From contig CAMVPJ010000013.1 of the NCBI GenBank assembly GCA_947169395.1, forward strand, positions 1-22,979: 22,979 bases of DNA, in the 5' to 3' direction. How positions within the stretch are numbered: the stretch's first letter is position 1; each line of letters starts with the position of its first letter. The position numbers and the translations under genes are program-made. The notes under the pieces are model-generated. The model saw only the letters and a program-made list of their open reading frames with translations, was not told the origin of the DNA and searched no databases. Below, piece after piece: positions 1-7,159 of this stretch. The DNA is from an uncultured Caryophanales bacterium. Its GTDB lineage: Bacteria; Bacillota_I; Bacilli_A; RF39; UBA660.

Positions 1-60
1 CTAGATTTTCTCTAGTGTTTCAAACTTTTTTTCTTTAAAACTGTCAAACTCGGGAGTATG
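1..60. repeat. Fragment of an intergenic repeat module
   Basis: Positions 1-15 form a small hairpin, CTAGA-TTTTC-TCTAG. The same stem recurs at 20294-20312 and at 7089-7106 with other loops. Positions 38-60 (AAACTGTCAAA, six bases, AGTATG) match 20334-20356 at 19 of 23 positions by eye. At 20.3 kb the same order of hairpin then block precedes a longer repeat, so the window appears to open in the tail of a related module. No coding potential is seen in 1-156. Confidence 0.45.
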
Positions 61-83
61 TAAGGAATATAATCTGAATAGTT

Positions 84-106
84 AGAAGTATTAATGCTTC
101 TTTTTA
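84..106 (+). terminator. Intrinsic terminator of a transcript entering the window
   Basis: AGAAGTA pairs with TGCTTCT (one G-U) around a TTAA loop, at 84-101, followed by TTTTATTT. It closes whatever transcript comes from the left, and makes the gene at 157 the start of a new unit or a read-through product. Confidence 0.6.
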
Positions 107-156
107 TTTGTATAAAAGTTAAAAATGTGGTATTCTTATAGTAGAGTTGGTGATTT

Positions 157-1200
157 ATGAATACAGTATTAGAGAGTATATTCAAAAATAGTAAAAAAGA
201 TAAGATAAGTGTATTAAATAAAACTTTTTTTAAGGATTATTTAGATAGTGATACTATTATTAAATTAATTGATATTAGAAAACTATATTTAGATATATTA
301 ACTTTTGAAAAAAGTAAAGAAGAAGATATTAAAACTAGAGATACTCTAAAGGTAAAATTAGATGATGTATTAGATAAGAAGAATAAGTTAGAGAATCAAA
401 ACTTTAGTTTTTTAAAGAAAAAGATTAGTATTGTAAAAGAGTTAACTGAGAGAATTGATGTTAAGAAGATTGAAATTGAAAGTGAGATTAATGCATGTCT
501 TATTAGTAATATGAAACTTATTAATGAGTTAAATATAGAAGCAGAAAGAATTAGTAATGAGATAAACTCACTAACTATTAATAAGTATGATAAAGATATG
601 CTTGTTAATGCTTTAAAGTATAAGATTAATAATATGAATAATATAAATATTAATTATATTAGTGCAGATAAGAAAGCTTTATATGATAAAGAATTAAGCA
701 ATATTATAACTAATGATAATGCAAGGAAGTGTTATATAACTTATTTATTTGATATGATTACAACTGATATTGATAATCTTATTCATACTTATAACATATC
801 TAAGAATTATATGCTTATTAGTTATGATAAAGATACTAATATTAATTTAGAGAATAATAGTATTGTGCTTGAAGATATAATAAGTAAAAAGTTATGTGAG
901 AAATTAGATAGATATGTTGAAGTAATAAGTGATTCTATAACTAATAATAGTATAAATGATATAAGTTTAGAGAAATTAAAACATAATTCAATAATACATA
1001 CGATGATACATTTTGCAAAAAACTATAAAGAGTTAAAAACTGATGAAGAAATAATAAGTAGGGAATATGAAATGATTAGAGGATATGTAGTTGATTTAAT
1101 GCGTGATACAAAGAACAATAATGATAAATTAGTGGTAGATATAATTAATGATACAATAGATATATTTAAGAGTTTTAGTGAGAATATTGGGGTATATTGA
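157..1200 (+). CDS. Unrecognised coiled-coil protein, 347 aa
   Basis: I do not recognise this family. The protein is soluble and rich in Lys, Glu, Asn and Ile, with no signal peptide or membrane segment. Residues about 50-150 are charged and heptad-like (runs such as KVKLDDVLDKKNKLENQ and EIESEINACL) and should form long coiled coils. The second half looks helical and has no catalytic motif I can name. The ATG at 157 follows GGTGAT at a normal distance. A terminator lies upstream at 84-106, and the next gene has its own promoter overlapping this stop codon, so the gene may be monocistronic. Its neighbour is an AAA-ATPase/nuclease gene of accessory character, so this gene may be accessory too. 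A structural or nucleic-acid-associated role is possible, but the sequence does not show one. Confidence 0.75.
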   Translation: MNTVLESIFKNSKKDKISVLNKTFFKDYLDSDTIIKLIDIRKLYLDILTFEKSKEEDIKTRDTLKVKLDDVLDKKNKLENQNFSFLKKKISIVKELTERIDVKKIEIESEINACLISNMKLINELNIEAERISNEINSLTINKYDKDMLVNALKYKINNMNNININYISADKKALYDKELSNIITNDNARKCYITYLFDMITTDIDNLIHTYNISKNYMLISYDKDTNINLENNSIVLEDIISKKLCEKLDRYVEVISDSITNNSINDISLEKLKHNSIIHTMIHFAKNYKELKTDEEIISREYEMIRGYVVDLMRDTKNNNDKLVVDIINDTIDIFKSFSENIGVY

Positions 1201-1226
1201 TATAGTATTTGACTAAAACATATGAT
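1197..1226 (+). promoter_or_regulatory. Promoter of the AAA-ATPase/nuclease gene
   Basis: TTGATA (1197-1202), an 18-bp spacer, then TATGAT (1221-1226). The start point would fall near 1233, just before the AAGGAAG ribosome binding site at 1238-1244. A competing pair, TTGACT (1209-1214) and TATATA (1231-1236), would start transcription inside the ribosome binding site and is less likely. Confidence 0.45.
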
Positions 1227-1252
1227 AAAATATATATAAGGAAGTGATATTT

Positions 1253-2896
1253 GTGAAAAATTTACCAATAGGTAGAGATAATTTTAGAGATATTATTGAA
1301 AAAGATTTATATTATGTAGATAAGACCAATATAATTGAAGAAATATTAAGGACAGATTCATATGTATCATTATTTCCACGTCCAAGAAGATTTGGAAAAA
1401 GCCTATTTATATCAATGATAGATAATTTCTTTAATATTGAATATAAAGATACCAATAAACATTTATTTGATGGTTTAAAGATAAGTAATAGTGAGTATTA
1501 TGATCGTTTATCATCTAATCCAGTTATAAAACTTGATTTTAAAGATTTAAAACAGAGTAATTTTGATGTTATGTATAGAGCATATAAAGAAATGATACGG
1601 GAGTTATATTCTAAAAAGAAACATTTGCTAGATGTTTTAGATGAGAAAGAAAAAGACCTTTTTAACAGTTTTTTAGATGAGAATGCTGATATTAGCAAGT
1701 ATCAAAAAGCTATTAAAATTCTAAGTAGCATGCTATATAAATACTATGGCAAAAAGACTATTATTCTAATTGATGAATATGATGTGCCAATCCAGCAAGG
1801 ATATTTAGAAGGTTTCTATGATGATATAGTATCATTCATAAGAGAGGTATTCTCTTCTTCCTTAAAAGGAAATGAATATGTTGAATTTGCCATAATGACA
1901 GGAGTTCTTAGAGTAAGTAAAGAGTCATTATTTAGTGATTTAAATAATGTTGAAGTGTATGGGATTGTTGATAGACTTTATAATGAATCATTTGGATTTA
2001 CAAATGAAGAAACAAAGGAATTATTAAATTATTATGACTTAGAATTAAATGATGATGTTAAGAATATGTATGATGGTTATAACTTTAATGGAACTGAAAT
2101 ATATAATCCTTGGAGTATTATTAATTACTGTGCAGATAAAGAGTTAAAGCCATACTGGACTAATACATCTGGTAATAGTTTGGTAATAAAGTGTATAAAA
2201 GAATGTAGTGAAGATATTAAAATAGTATTTGAAAAATTATTATTAGGTGAATCAATTGATTTTATTTACAATGAAAAAGTAACGTATCTAGATTATAATG
2301 ATTTAAAATCAATTAATAATATTCTTAATCTATTATTTATATCAGGATATCTTACAATAGATAAAAATTATGAAGATGAATTTGGAAAAAAATATATGAC
2401 TGTTAAACTTCCAAATGGAGAAACTAGAGAATTATTTAACAATATAATATTAGAAATATTGAATGATGATTATCGAATTGAAACTTCATTAATAAGACAA
2501 TTTTGTACAGGAATACTAAATAATGATAAAGAATTAATTCAATTAACATTAAATAGAATATTACCTAATATATCATATATGGATTCTTCTGAATCATTCT
2601 ATCATGGATATTTACTTGGATTATTCTCTATGTTTTTAAATAATAAAAACTTTATAGTAAGATCAAATAGAGAGTCAGGACTAGGTAGATTTGATTTAAT
2701 GATTAAGAAAGTAGATAATAGTGTAGGTATGATAATCGAATTAAAGGTAACTGACTATGATAAGGACGAGGTAGCTTTAAAAGCATTAGAACAGATTAAT
2801 AGTAAGAAATATAAGCAAGAACTAATGGATTCAAATGTTGATAAGATATATGAATATGCAATTGCGATAGGTAGAAAAGAATGTAGTGTGAAATAG
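1253..2896 (+). CDS. AAA-ATPase-like protein with C-terminal PD-(D/E)XK nuclease domain
   Basis: 547 aa. The N-terminus (MKNLPIGRDNF...YYVDKT) is the signature of the AAA-ATPase_like family (PF09820). The P-loop is RPRRFGKS at residues 43-50, and Walker B is ILIDEYD near 168-176. The C-terminus carries the companion PDDEXK_9-type nuclease: GRFDLMI near 478 and IIELKV near 494, that is D...ExK with all key residues present. The family is common in multicopy in gut Bacillota and Bacteroidota; its biological role is not established, and mobile or defence functions are only guesses. I choose GTG 1253 because AAGGAAG (1238-1244) is correctly spaced and the family starts MKxLPIG; an upstream GTG at 1244 lies inside that site. 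The TAG stop is the first part of the repeat at 2895, so repeat and gene are directly joined. Confidence 0.85.
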   Translation: MKNLPIGRDNFRDIIEKDLYYVDKTNIIEEILRTDSYVSLFPRPRRFGKSLFISMIDNFFNIEYKDTNKHLFDGLKISNSEYYDRLSSNPVIKLDFKDLKQSNFDVMYRAYKEMIRELYSKKKHLLDVLDEKEKDLFNSFLDENADISKYQKAIKILSSMLYKYYGKKTIILIDEYDVPIQQGYLEGFYDDIVSFIREVFSSSLKGNEYVEFAIMTGVLRVSKESLFSDLNNVEVYGIVDRLYNESFGFTNEETKELLNYYDLELNDDVKNMYDGYNFNGTEIYNPWSIINYCADKELKPYWTNTSGNSLVIKCIKECSEDIKIVFEKLLLGESIDFIYNEKVTYLDYNDLKSINNILNLLFISGYLTIDKNYEDEFGKKYMTVKLPNGETRELFNNIILEILNDDYRIETSLIRQFCTGILNNDKELIQLTLNRILPNISYMDSSESFYHGYLLGLFSMFLNNKNFIVRSNRESGLGRFDLMIKKVDNSVGMIIELKVTDYDKDEVALKALEQINSKKYKQELMDSNVDKIYEYAIAIGRKECSVK

Positions 2897-2913
2897 TGGG
2901 TAACCACTTTTTT
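2895..2913 (+). terminator. Short GNRA-loop terminator of the AAA-ATPase/nuclease gene
   Basis: AGTGG-GTAA-CCACT followed directly by TTTTT. The stem is only 5 bp but is closed by a GNRA-type loop (GUAA in RNA) and has a clean U-run. The stop codon overlaps the stem. An identical hairpin occurs at 20374-20392. Confidence 0.6.
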
Positions 2914-2959
2914 CTTTACATTCATTTACACCACCTATAATAAAAAACCAAAATGCATA

Positions 2960-2989
2960 TTTACATTTTGAGTGAGGGAGTGCTATAAT
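2960..2989 (+). promoter_or_regulatory. Repeat-borne promoter of the prepilin-like gene
   Basis: TTTACA (2960-2965), an 18-bp spacer, then TATAAT (2984-2989). It lies within repeat copy A, about 40 bp upstream of the next start codon, so the repeat supplies the promoter for the surface-protein gene. Confidence 0.55.
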
Positions 2990-3035
2990 GTATATAGGCT
3001 ATAGAGTAGTTATTTAAAGAAAGGGCAGTGATAGA

Positions 3036-4496
3036 ATGACTAAGGTTAAAAAACGTGGTTTTACGTTAATTGAATTAATTGCAGTACTTGTAATTATGGC
3101 AATACTCGCACTTATCGTAACACCCTTAGTAATGAATATTATAAGAAAGGCAAAAATAAGTGCGAGAAAAAGAAGTGTAGATGCATATGGAAGATCAGTA
3201 GAGTTAGCTATTGCATCATATTTACTAGATACAGGAACATTTCCAACAAATGAACAATTACCTAATCTTAAGATAGAGTATAGTGGTTCTAATGTAGTAT
3301 GTAATGTTATGAATATGAAGAAGAATGGTGGACTATATTTATCACAATGTAAGGTTAATAATATTGAGGTTAAAGATTCTAATGAGGAAGATGGATATTA
3401 CCACTACGGTACTAGAGATTTAACTAATAGTGAGACTATTGAAATGTATGGAAAAGCAATAGAAGAAGCATTAAAAGAATATCATAATATTAATAATTCT
3501 TATCCAACTGATATTTCATCTTTGTCAATTAATTATACAGGAGAAAAGGTAGATGCAAATGTATTAATTAATAAAGATGGAACAGTTTATTTAACTAATT
3601 GTAGGGTAAGTGGCATTTATGTTGATACAGTGTATGGGGAGGATAAAAGAAATGCAACGGAAAAATTATTATCTACAGTAAACGGTGAAGAAGTTAGTAA
3701 TTATAATAATGGAAATATTCATGAGATGTATACGTTTAATCATGAAGAAACAGAACAAACACCTGCACTTACTGATTATAGATATATAGGTAACGATCCT
3801 TATAACTATGTAACATTTAACAATGAATTATGGAGAATAATTGGAGTATTTACAGTAGAAGATGGAAATGGTAATCAAGAACAACGTATAAAGATAGTTA
3901 GAAATGAAAAACTATCAAGTGTTATGGTATGGGATTCAAATTATGTCAATGAATGGGCAACTGCAACACTAAATACATATTTAAATGTAGATTATTATAA
4001 TGGATTAGATGCTACAAGTAAGAGTATGGTTGCAGATACTAAATACTATTTAGGTGGAAGAGCATATGATGCAACAACACATTATGGAACAACATCAGAA
4101 ATGTATACTTGGGAGCGAGGCACAACAGTATATAGTGGTCATAGTACATCATGGAATGGGAAAATAGCCTTGATGTATCCAAGTGACTATAGCTATACCT
4201 ATGCATTAGGAGTAGATAATACTTGTTATACAGATGGATATAAATGTAGAACTGATAATGGAGGAGCACCAACAAAAGGTTGGATATATAATACTAATAG
4301 TAATTCTTATCAGTGGCTTTTGTCGCCTAATTCTGCGGTCTCGGATTATGCGTTCCGTCTGTATGTTTCGGGATATGTCAACCACAGCGGCGTCGCTAAC
4401 TCTAGTGGCGTTCGCCCAAGTCTGTATCTAGTATCTAATATTAAAATAGATTCAGGTGATGGATCGGAACAAAGTCCTTATCAGTTGAAATTGTAA
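3036..4496 (+). CDS. Prepilin-like secreted protein with C-type-lectin-like, probably hypervariable C-terminus
   Basis: 486 aa. Residues 1-13 are a class III/type IV prepilin signal, KKRG|FTLIE, with cleavage after G8 and Glu at mature position 5, then a hydrophobic helix to about 33. Residues 50-111 and 138-196 are a tandem duplication (YGRSVELAI / YGKAIEEAL; LYLSQCKV / VYLTNCRV) resembling a pilin headgroup. From about 248 follows a domain with WRIIG, MYPSDYSY, QWLLSP and GVRPSLYL. This pattern is typical of multicopy secreted proteins of gut Bacillota and resembles lectin/formylglycine-enzyme folds used as DGR targets. Residues 426-465 are encoded by a GC-rich block, annotated separately. 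It should be exported and membrane- or pilus-anchored, displaying the C-terminal domain for binding; this is inference. Transcription is from the repeat-borne promoter. The ribosome site (AAAGGGCAGTG) is weak. No pilus assembly genes are in the window. Confidence 0.85.
   Translation: MTKVKKRGFTLIELIAVLVIMAILALIVTPLVMNIIRKAKISARKRSVDAYGRSVELAIASYLLDTGTFPTNEQLPNLKIEYSGSNVVCNVMNMKKNGGLYLSQCKVNNIEVKDSNEEDGYYHYGTRDLTNSETIEMYGKAIEEALKEYHNINNSYPTDISSLSINYTGEKVDANVLINKDGTVYLTNCRVSGIYVDTVYGEDKRNATEKLLSTVNGEEVSNYNNGNIHEMYTFNHEETEQTPALTDYRYIGNDPYNYVTFNNELWRIIGVFTVEDGNGNQEQRIKIVRNEKLSSVMVWDSNYVNEWATATLNTYLNVDYYNGLDATSKSMVADTKYYLGGRAYDATTHYGTTSEMYTWERGTTVYSGHSTSWNGKIALMYPSDYSYTYALGVDNTCYTDGYKCRTDNGGAPTKGWIYNTNSNSYQWLLSPNSAVSDYAFRLYVSGYVNHSGVANSSGVRPSLYLVSNIKIDSGDGSEQSPYQLKL
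4311..4430 (+). other. Candidate DGR variable region
   Basis: Codons 426-465 of the prepilin-like gene. I count 62 G or C in 120 bases, about twice the surrounding level. The change is abrupt at QWLLSP and ends at RPSLYL. Codons switch to C/G-ending forms (GCG, GTC, TCG, TTC, CTG, AAC, CAC, AGC, GGC), including a run of NNC codons at 4377-4394 that single-base changes in AAC codons would produce. Position at the C-terminal end of a lectin-like domain, with a conserved framework (WLLSP, YA, GY, GVRPSLYL), fits a variable region. Neither a template repeat nor a reverse transcriptase is in the window. Confidence 0.5.
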
Positions 4497-4515
4497 TGAA
4501 GTATAACGGAGTGAT

Positions 4516-4542
4516 GGTGCAATCAAAGGATTGTGCCTTTCT
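4516..4542 (+). terminator. Terminator after the prepilin-like gene
   Basis: GGTGCAATC pairs with GATTGTGCC (9 bp, two G-U) around an AAAG loop, followed by a weak TTTCT tail. No clear promoter is seen before the next gene at 4560, so partial read-through into pgi is possible. Confidence 0.5.
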
Positions 4543-4559
4543 AAATATAAAGGTGGTTT

Positions 4560-5747
4560 ATGATTAAATACGATTTTAAGACATTTATAAATATTGATGG
4601 TATTGATAAGTATAAAGATATTTGTAATAAGATTAAGAAGAAGTTTGATGAATGTAGCGGGGGAGAAGTATTTACTGATGTAGATAAATGTACTCCTAGT
4701 AATGTAGTAGAGAAGATTAAGAAGGTTTCTAAGTATATTAGGGCTAATGCTGATGTTTTCTTAGTAATTGGTGTAGGTGGATCTTATCATGGTTCTAAAG
4801 CTATAATAGATATGTTTACTAATAAGTATAAGAAAGATATAGAAGTTATATATACTGGTTATAGTTTAAATAGTAGTAATTTAAGTGATTTACTTGATTA
4901 TATTAAAGATAAAAGAATTATTGTTAATGTAATCAGTAAGAGTGGTAATACTATGGAGGTTAATTTTATATTTTCTAAGGTACTAGAGTTAATGAAGGGT
5001 AAGTATAATGAGAAAGAACTAAAGAAAAGGATTATTATAACTACTAATAAAAATGGTGGTAAGTTACTTAGTATTGCTAAAAAGAATAATTATATGAAGT
5101 TCTATATACCTGATATTAGTGGTAGATATTCTGTGATGACTCCAGTAGGTTTATTACCATGCTGTGTTGCTGGAGTTGATATTGATTCCTTGATTAGTGG
5201 TTATAAGAATAGAGTTAGTATAGATAAGTGTTTTATGTATGCAGTTATTAGAGATATACTTTATAAACAAGGTAAAAAGATTGAAGTGTTTACAGTGTAT
5301 GATGAGAGATTATTATCTTTTAATGACTTTCTAAAACAGTTATTTGCTGAAACTCAGGGTAAGAAAGGTAGGGGGATACTTCCTATTAGTGTATTTAATA
5401 CAAGGGATATGCATTCTTTAGGACAGTATTTTACTGAAGGAGAACAAATATATTTTTCTACTGTAATTAATATAGTTAATAATTCTGATGTTAAGTTAAA
5501 AGATAGGTCACTAAATAAGATTAATAATATTTCTATGCTATCTATAGCTAAATCTTATAGCAGTCCTAGTATAATTATTAATATAGATAAATTAAATGAA
5601 AGAAATATTGGTGAATTATTATATTTCTTTATGGTGAGTAGTTCTATTGGAGGTTACTTATTAGGTGTTGATCCTTATAATCAGCCAGGTGTTGCTAAAT
5701 ATAAAAAAATAATAAAGGAGAGTTTAAATGGTAAATATAAAGGATAG
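4560..5747 (+). CDS. pgi: Glucose-6-phosphate isomerase
   Basis: 395 aa. It interconverts glucose 6-phosphate and fructose 6-phosphate in the cytosol, feeding glycolysis and sugar-nucleotide synthesis. Visible family motifs are the sugar-phosphate site GVGGSYHGSKA at 71-81, SKSGNT at 126-131, SGRYSVMTPVGLLP at 187-200, the catalytic-region Glu in FAETQGKKGRG near 264, His in DMHSLGQ near 285, and the C-terminal DPYNQPGVAKYKK with the conserved Lys. It is shorter than the roughly 450 aa of Bacillus enzymes, with a compact N-terminus, but all core motifs are present. The ATG at 4560 follows AAGGTGG at a good distance. The 3' end overlaps the next gene by 20 bp, so the two are translationally coupled. 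Together they link fructose 6-phosphate and glucose 6-phosphate to hexose 1-phosphates. Confidence 0.93.
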   Translation: MIKYDFKTFINIDGIDKYKDICNKIKKKFDECSGGEVFTDVDKCTPSNVVEKIKKVSKYIRANADVFLVIGVGGSYHGSKAIIDMFTNKYKKDIEVIYTGYSLNSSNLSDLLDYIKDKRIIVNVISKSGNTMEVNFIFSKVLELMKGKYNEKELKKRIIITTNKNGGKLLSIAKKNNYMKFYIPDISGRYSVMTPVGLLPCCVAGVDIDSLISGYKNRVSIDKCFMYAVIRDILYKQGKKIEVFTVYDERLLSFNDFLKQLFAETQGKKGRGILPISVFNTRDMHSLGQYFTEGEQIYFSTVINIVNNSDVKLKDRSLNKINNISMLSIAKSYSSPSIIINIDKLNERNIGELLYFFMVSSSIGGYLLGVDPYNQPGVAKYKKIIKESLNGKYKG

Positions 5748-7089
5748 TTTATTTAAAGAATATGATTTAAGAGGAATAGTTGGGGATGAAATAACAGGTG
5801 ATGTTAGTTATAAAATAGGCTTAGGATATGGTTCTTATGTACAATTAAAGGGATATACTCGAGTAGTAGTTGGATTTGATAATAGATTATCTAGTAAGTA
5901 TTTAACTGATAAACTAATTAGTGGGTTATTAGATAGTGGTATTAATGTAATTAATCTTGGACTTGTTACTACTCCTATGTTATATTACGCTAAATATAAG
6001 TTAGGTCTTGATACAGGTATAATGGTTACTGCTAGTCATAATCCAAAAGAATATAATGGATATAAAGTATCATTTGATAGTATTGGTAATGCTTATGGAG
6101 AAAAGATTAGAGACTTAAGAGATTATATTAAGCGAGAAGATTTCTTAAGTGGCAAAGGTATACTTACTGATTATGATATCAAGAGCGAATACTTAGATGA
6201 GATTAAGAAGAGTATTGATATAAAAAGAAGATTAAAAGTTGTAGTAGACTGTGGTAATGGTACAGCAAGTGTAGTTGTAAAAGATGTATTTAATATGTTT
6301 GATATAGATTGTGAGTATCTATATTGTGAATCAGATGGTAATTTTCCTAATCATCATCCTGATCCTAGTAAAGAAGAGAATATGGAAGCATTAAAGAAAA
6401 AAGTATTTGAACTAGGATATGACTTAGGTGTTGCATTTGATGGTGATGCAGATAGAGTTGGTTTTGTAGATAACTTAGGTAATTATTATAGTTGTGACTA
6501 CTATTTAGCTTTATTAAGTACTTACATGAAAGATAAATTAGATCGATTATTATTTGATGTAAAGTGTTCTAAGATGCTAATTGATGCTTGTCGCGATAAT
6601 AACATTAAGCCTTGTATTTATAAAACTGGTGCTTCTTATACTAATAAAGAGATGAAAGAAGGAGACTATTTATTAGGTGGAGAATACTCAGGACATGTAT
6701 TCTTTAGGGATAAGTGGGTAGGCTTTGATGATGGAATATATGCGTCTTTAAGACTTATTGAAATGTTATCTAATAGTAATGATAAACTAAGTGAAATATT
6801 GTCAAAATTTAATCATTACGAAAATGAATATGTAGAATATCCGATTGATATTAATATGAAAGATAAAATAGTAAATAAAGTTTTAGATTATGCCAAAGAG
6901 AATAATTATGATTACTTAGATATTGATGGAGTTAGAATCGAGTTTGATGATGGTTTTGCTCTTATTAGAGGAAGTAATACGCAACCTATATTAACGCTTA
7001 GATTTGAAGCAAATACTAAAGTTAGATTAGATGAAATAAAAATGGAATTTATGAATTTAATTGATAGTATTTGTGATAACAAAATATAA
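5728..7089 (+). CDS. Phosphomannomutase/phosphoglucomutase (alpha-D-phosphohexomutase)
   Basis: 453 aa, the usual length. It moves phosphate between C6 and C1 of glucose and/or mannose phosphates, supplying precursors for envelope polysaccharides. The four-domain signatures appear in order: LFKEYDLRGIVG at 8-19, phosphoserine loop TASHNPKEYNGYK with Ser103, metal loop DGDADRVGF near 238-246, sugar-binding GGEYSGHVFF, and phosphate-binding RGSNTQPILTLRFEA near the end. The short EYSGH and the overall pattern favour the PMM/PGM (AlgC/ManB-like) branch over GlmM. Glucose versus mannose preference cannot be read from the sequence. The start at 5728 is preceded by AAGGAG and lies inside the 3' end of pgi, so the two genes form an operon. 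A terminator overlaps the stop codon. Confidence 0.9.
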   Translation: MVNIKDSLFKEYDLRGIVGDEITGDVSYKIGLGYGSYVQLKGYTRVVVGFDNRLSSKYLTDKLISGLLDSGINVINLGLVTTPMLYYAKYKLGLDTGIMVTASHNPKEYNGYKVSFDSIGNAYGEKIRDLRDYIKREDFLSGKGILTDYDIKSEYLDEIKKSIDIKRRLKVVVDCGNGTASVVVKDVFNMFDIDCEYLYCESDGNFPNHHPDPSKEENMEALKKKVFELGYDLGVAFDGDADRVGFVDNLGNYYSCDYYLALLSTYMKDKLDRLLFDVKCSKMLIDACRDNNIKPCIYKTGASYTNKEMKEGDYLLGGEYSGHVFFRDKWVGFDDGIYASLRLIEMLSNSNDKLSEILSKFNHYENEYVEYPIDINMKDKIVNKVLDYAKENNYDYLDIDGVRIEFDDGFALIRGSNTQPILTLRFEANTKVRLDEIKMEFMNLIDSICDNKI

Positions 7090-7113
7090 ACTAGATTATT
7101 CTAGTTTTAATTT
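7089..7113 (+). terminator. Terminator of the pgi-phosphohexomutase operon
   Basis: AACTAGA-TTAT-TCTAGTT (7089-7106) then TTAATTT. The stem begins at the last base of the stop codon. The same AACTAGA/TCTAGTT stem with a different loop occurs at 20294-20312, and its core at 1-15. Confidence 0.6.
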
Positions 7114-7140
7114 GTAATAATAATAATTATATGATAGTAT
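7112..7140 (+). promoter_or_regulatory. Promoter of the DUF3419-like gene
   Basis: TTGTAA (7112-7117), a 17-bp spacer ending in TGA, then TAGTAT (7135-7140): an extended -10 arrangement. It directly follows the operon terminator and lies 19 bp before the start codon at 7160. Confidence 0.4.
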
Positions 7141-7159
7141 ATACACCCGAGGGATTATA

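Larger units (their letters stand above)
2895..3003 (+). repeat. Intergenic repeat, copy A (terminator plus promoter)
   Basis: About 109 bp that matches 20374-20479 at roughly 85% by eye. Shared parts include the hairpin AGTGGGTAACCACTTTTTTC, the stretch TACACCACCTATAAT, TATATTTACATTTT or similar, and TATAATGTATATAGGCTATA. It joins the stop codon of the AAA-ATPase/nuclease gene to the promoter of the prepilin-like gene. Both copies encode a tiny ORF beginning MYIGY (2988-3017 here, 9 codons), but its ATG overlaps the -10 box, so translation is doubtful. Confidence 0.8.

Noticed and set aside
2988..3017. MYIGY mini-ORF as the remnant of an IS605-type TnpB gene
   Set aside because: Five shared residues are too few. 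TnpB begins similarly only in a loose way, no further TnpB sequence follows in either copy, and the ATG overlaps the -10 box.
4234..4431. A 65-residue + strand reading frame overlapping the GC-rich segment
   Set aside because: It lies wholly inside the prepilin-like gene in another frame, has no ribosome site, and is open only because the GC-rich stretch lacks stop triplets.
4516..4542. Hairpin downstream of the variable segment as a DGR retrohoming cruciform
   Set aside because: It is about 86 bp past the variable segment, whereas known DGR hairpins lie only a few bases beyond, and its T-tail fits a terminator better.
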